6,027 nt of DNA from an uncultured Bacilli bacterium. GTDB taxonomy: Bacteria; Bacillota_I; Bacilli_A; RF39; UBA660. Under the pieces are notes generated by a model that did not search any database, was not told the origin of the DNA, and saw only the letters and a program-made list of their open reading frames with translations. Positions within the stretch are counted from its first letter, which is position 1; each line of letters begins with the position of its first letter. This document shows, in pieces, positions 5,847-6,027 of the stretch. The stretch lies in the NCBI GenBank assembly GCA_944364705.1, contig CALVWH010000172.1, positions 1-6,027 on the forward strand, written 5' to 3'. A program made the position numbers and the translations under genes.

Positions 5847-6027
5847 TCAGAAAAATATATTTAGCAATAAGATAACTAATAGGATTTTTAGAAGTGTGGA
5901 CAGGTAAATAAGAAAAAGACCTATCAAAAGTAGAATCGTTTCTTTCTTTTTCATATTATTTTTGTTAAGTGTTGATTTTGTTTCTTGAAAGTTTAAATGT
6001 TTTTCAATTAAATTTTTGAATATTCTT
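5847..6027 (-). CDS. C-terminal fragment of an unrecognised protein with terminal membrane segment, cut by window edge
   Basis: The minus-strand frame is open from the right edge to a TGA stop at 5849-5847, giving 59 residues. The first part is polar and charged (RIFKNLIEKHLNFQETK, then STLNKNNMKKKE). After it comes an almost unbroken hydrophobic stretch of about 29 residues (ILLLIGLFLIYL ... LLKILLVILLLNIFF) with a single Lys in the middle, which would be one or two membrane helices at the extreme C-terminus. A Lys cluster just before the membrane segment suggests its N-terminal side stays in the cytoplasm, as in tail-anchored or C-terminally anchored proteins. An internal ATG at 5954 could start a free 35-residue hydrophobic peptide, but it has no ribosome binding site, so I prefer the tail of a longer gene starting beyond the window. 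It converges on gap. No family can be assigned. Confidence 0.5.
   Translation of the reverse strand, partial: RIFKNLIEKHLNFQETKSTLNKNNMKKKETILLLIGLFLIYLSTLLKILLVILLLNIFF

Overview
The window is about 6 kb of AT-rich DNA. Its gene families are typical of low-GC Firmicutes (Bacilli/Erysipelotrichia-like or uncultured Mollicutes-related gut lineages): a Firmicutes-type ClpP, a ThrRS-like-domain uridine kinase, a glycolytic GAPDH and an extremely Phe/Leu/Lys-rich membrane protein. Strong AGGAGG-type ribosome binding sites fit this. Trp is encoded by TGG in the genes, and no internal TGA is needed to keep any frame open, so the standard bacterial code suffices. This taxonomic call is inference from family resemblance; no rRNA or tRNA gene is present.

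Layout from left to right. Positions 33-158 are non-coding and markedly richer in G+C (36 of 80 bases in 61-140) than the next 130 bases (32 of 130). They fold on paper into a multi-branched RNA whose closing stem competes with a terminator-like hairpin. I do not recognise the RNA class. After it comes a strong promoter (-35 at 219, -10 at 242), then a 602-residue polytopic membrane protein (271-2079, +) resembling the DUF6020/GT-C-like group, closed by a strong hairpin terminator that probably works in both directions. Convergent to it, on the minus strand, are a small XRE-family regulator (2107-2346) and, upstream of that in transcription order, clpP (2419-2994). A 114-bp divergent intergenic region holds a good extended -10 promoter for the next gene.

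To the right, on the plus strand, a 554-residue uridine-kinase-like protein with an N-terminal TGS/ThrRS-like module (3109-4773) is followed after 17 bp by glyceraldehyde-3-phosphate dehydrogenase (4791-5798); these two form a likely operon. Tandem hairpins end it. The right edge carries the C-terminal 59 residues of a minus-strand protein that ends in a hydrophobic segment (5847-6027, cut by the window edge).

Most of the window is housekeeping: proteolysis, nucleoside or sugar phosphorylation, glycolysis. The parts that familiar gene families do not explain are the candidate structured RNA at the left edge and the membrane glycosyltransferase-like protein beside it. I see no mobile element, CRISPR array, defence system or phage module.
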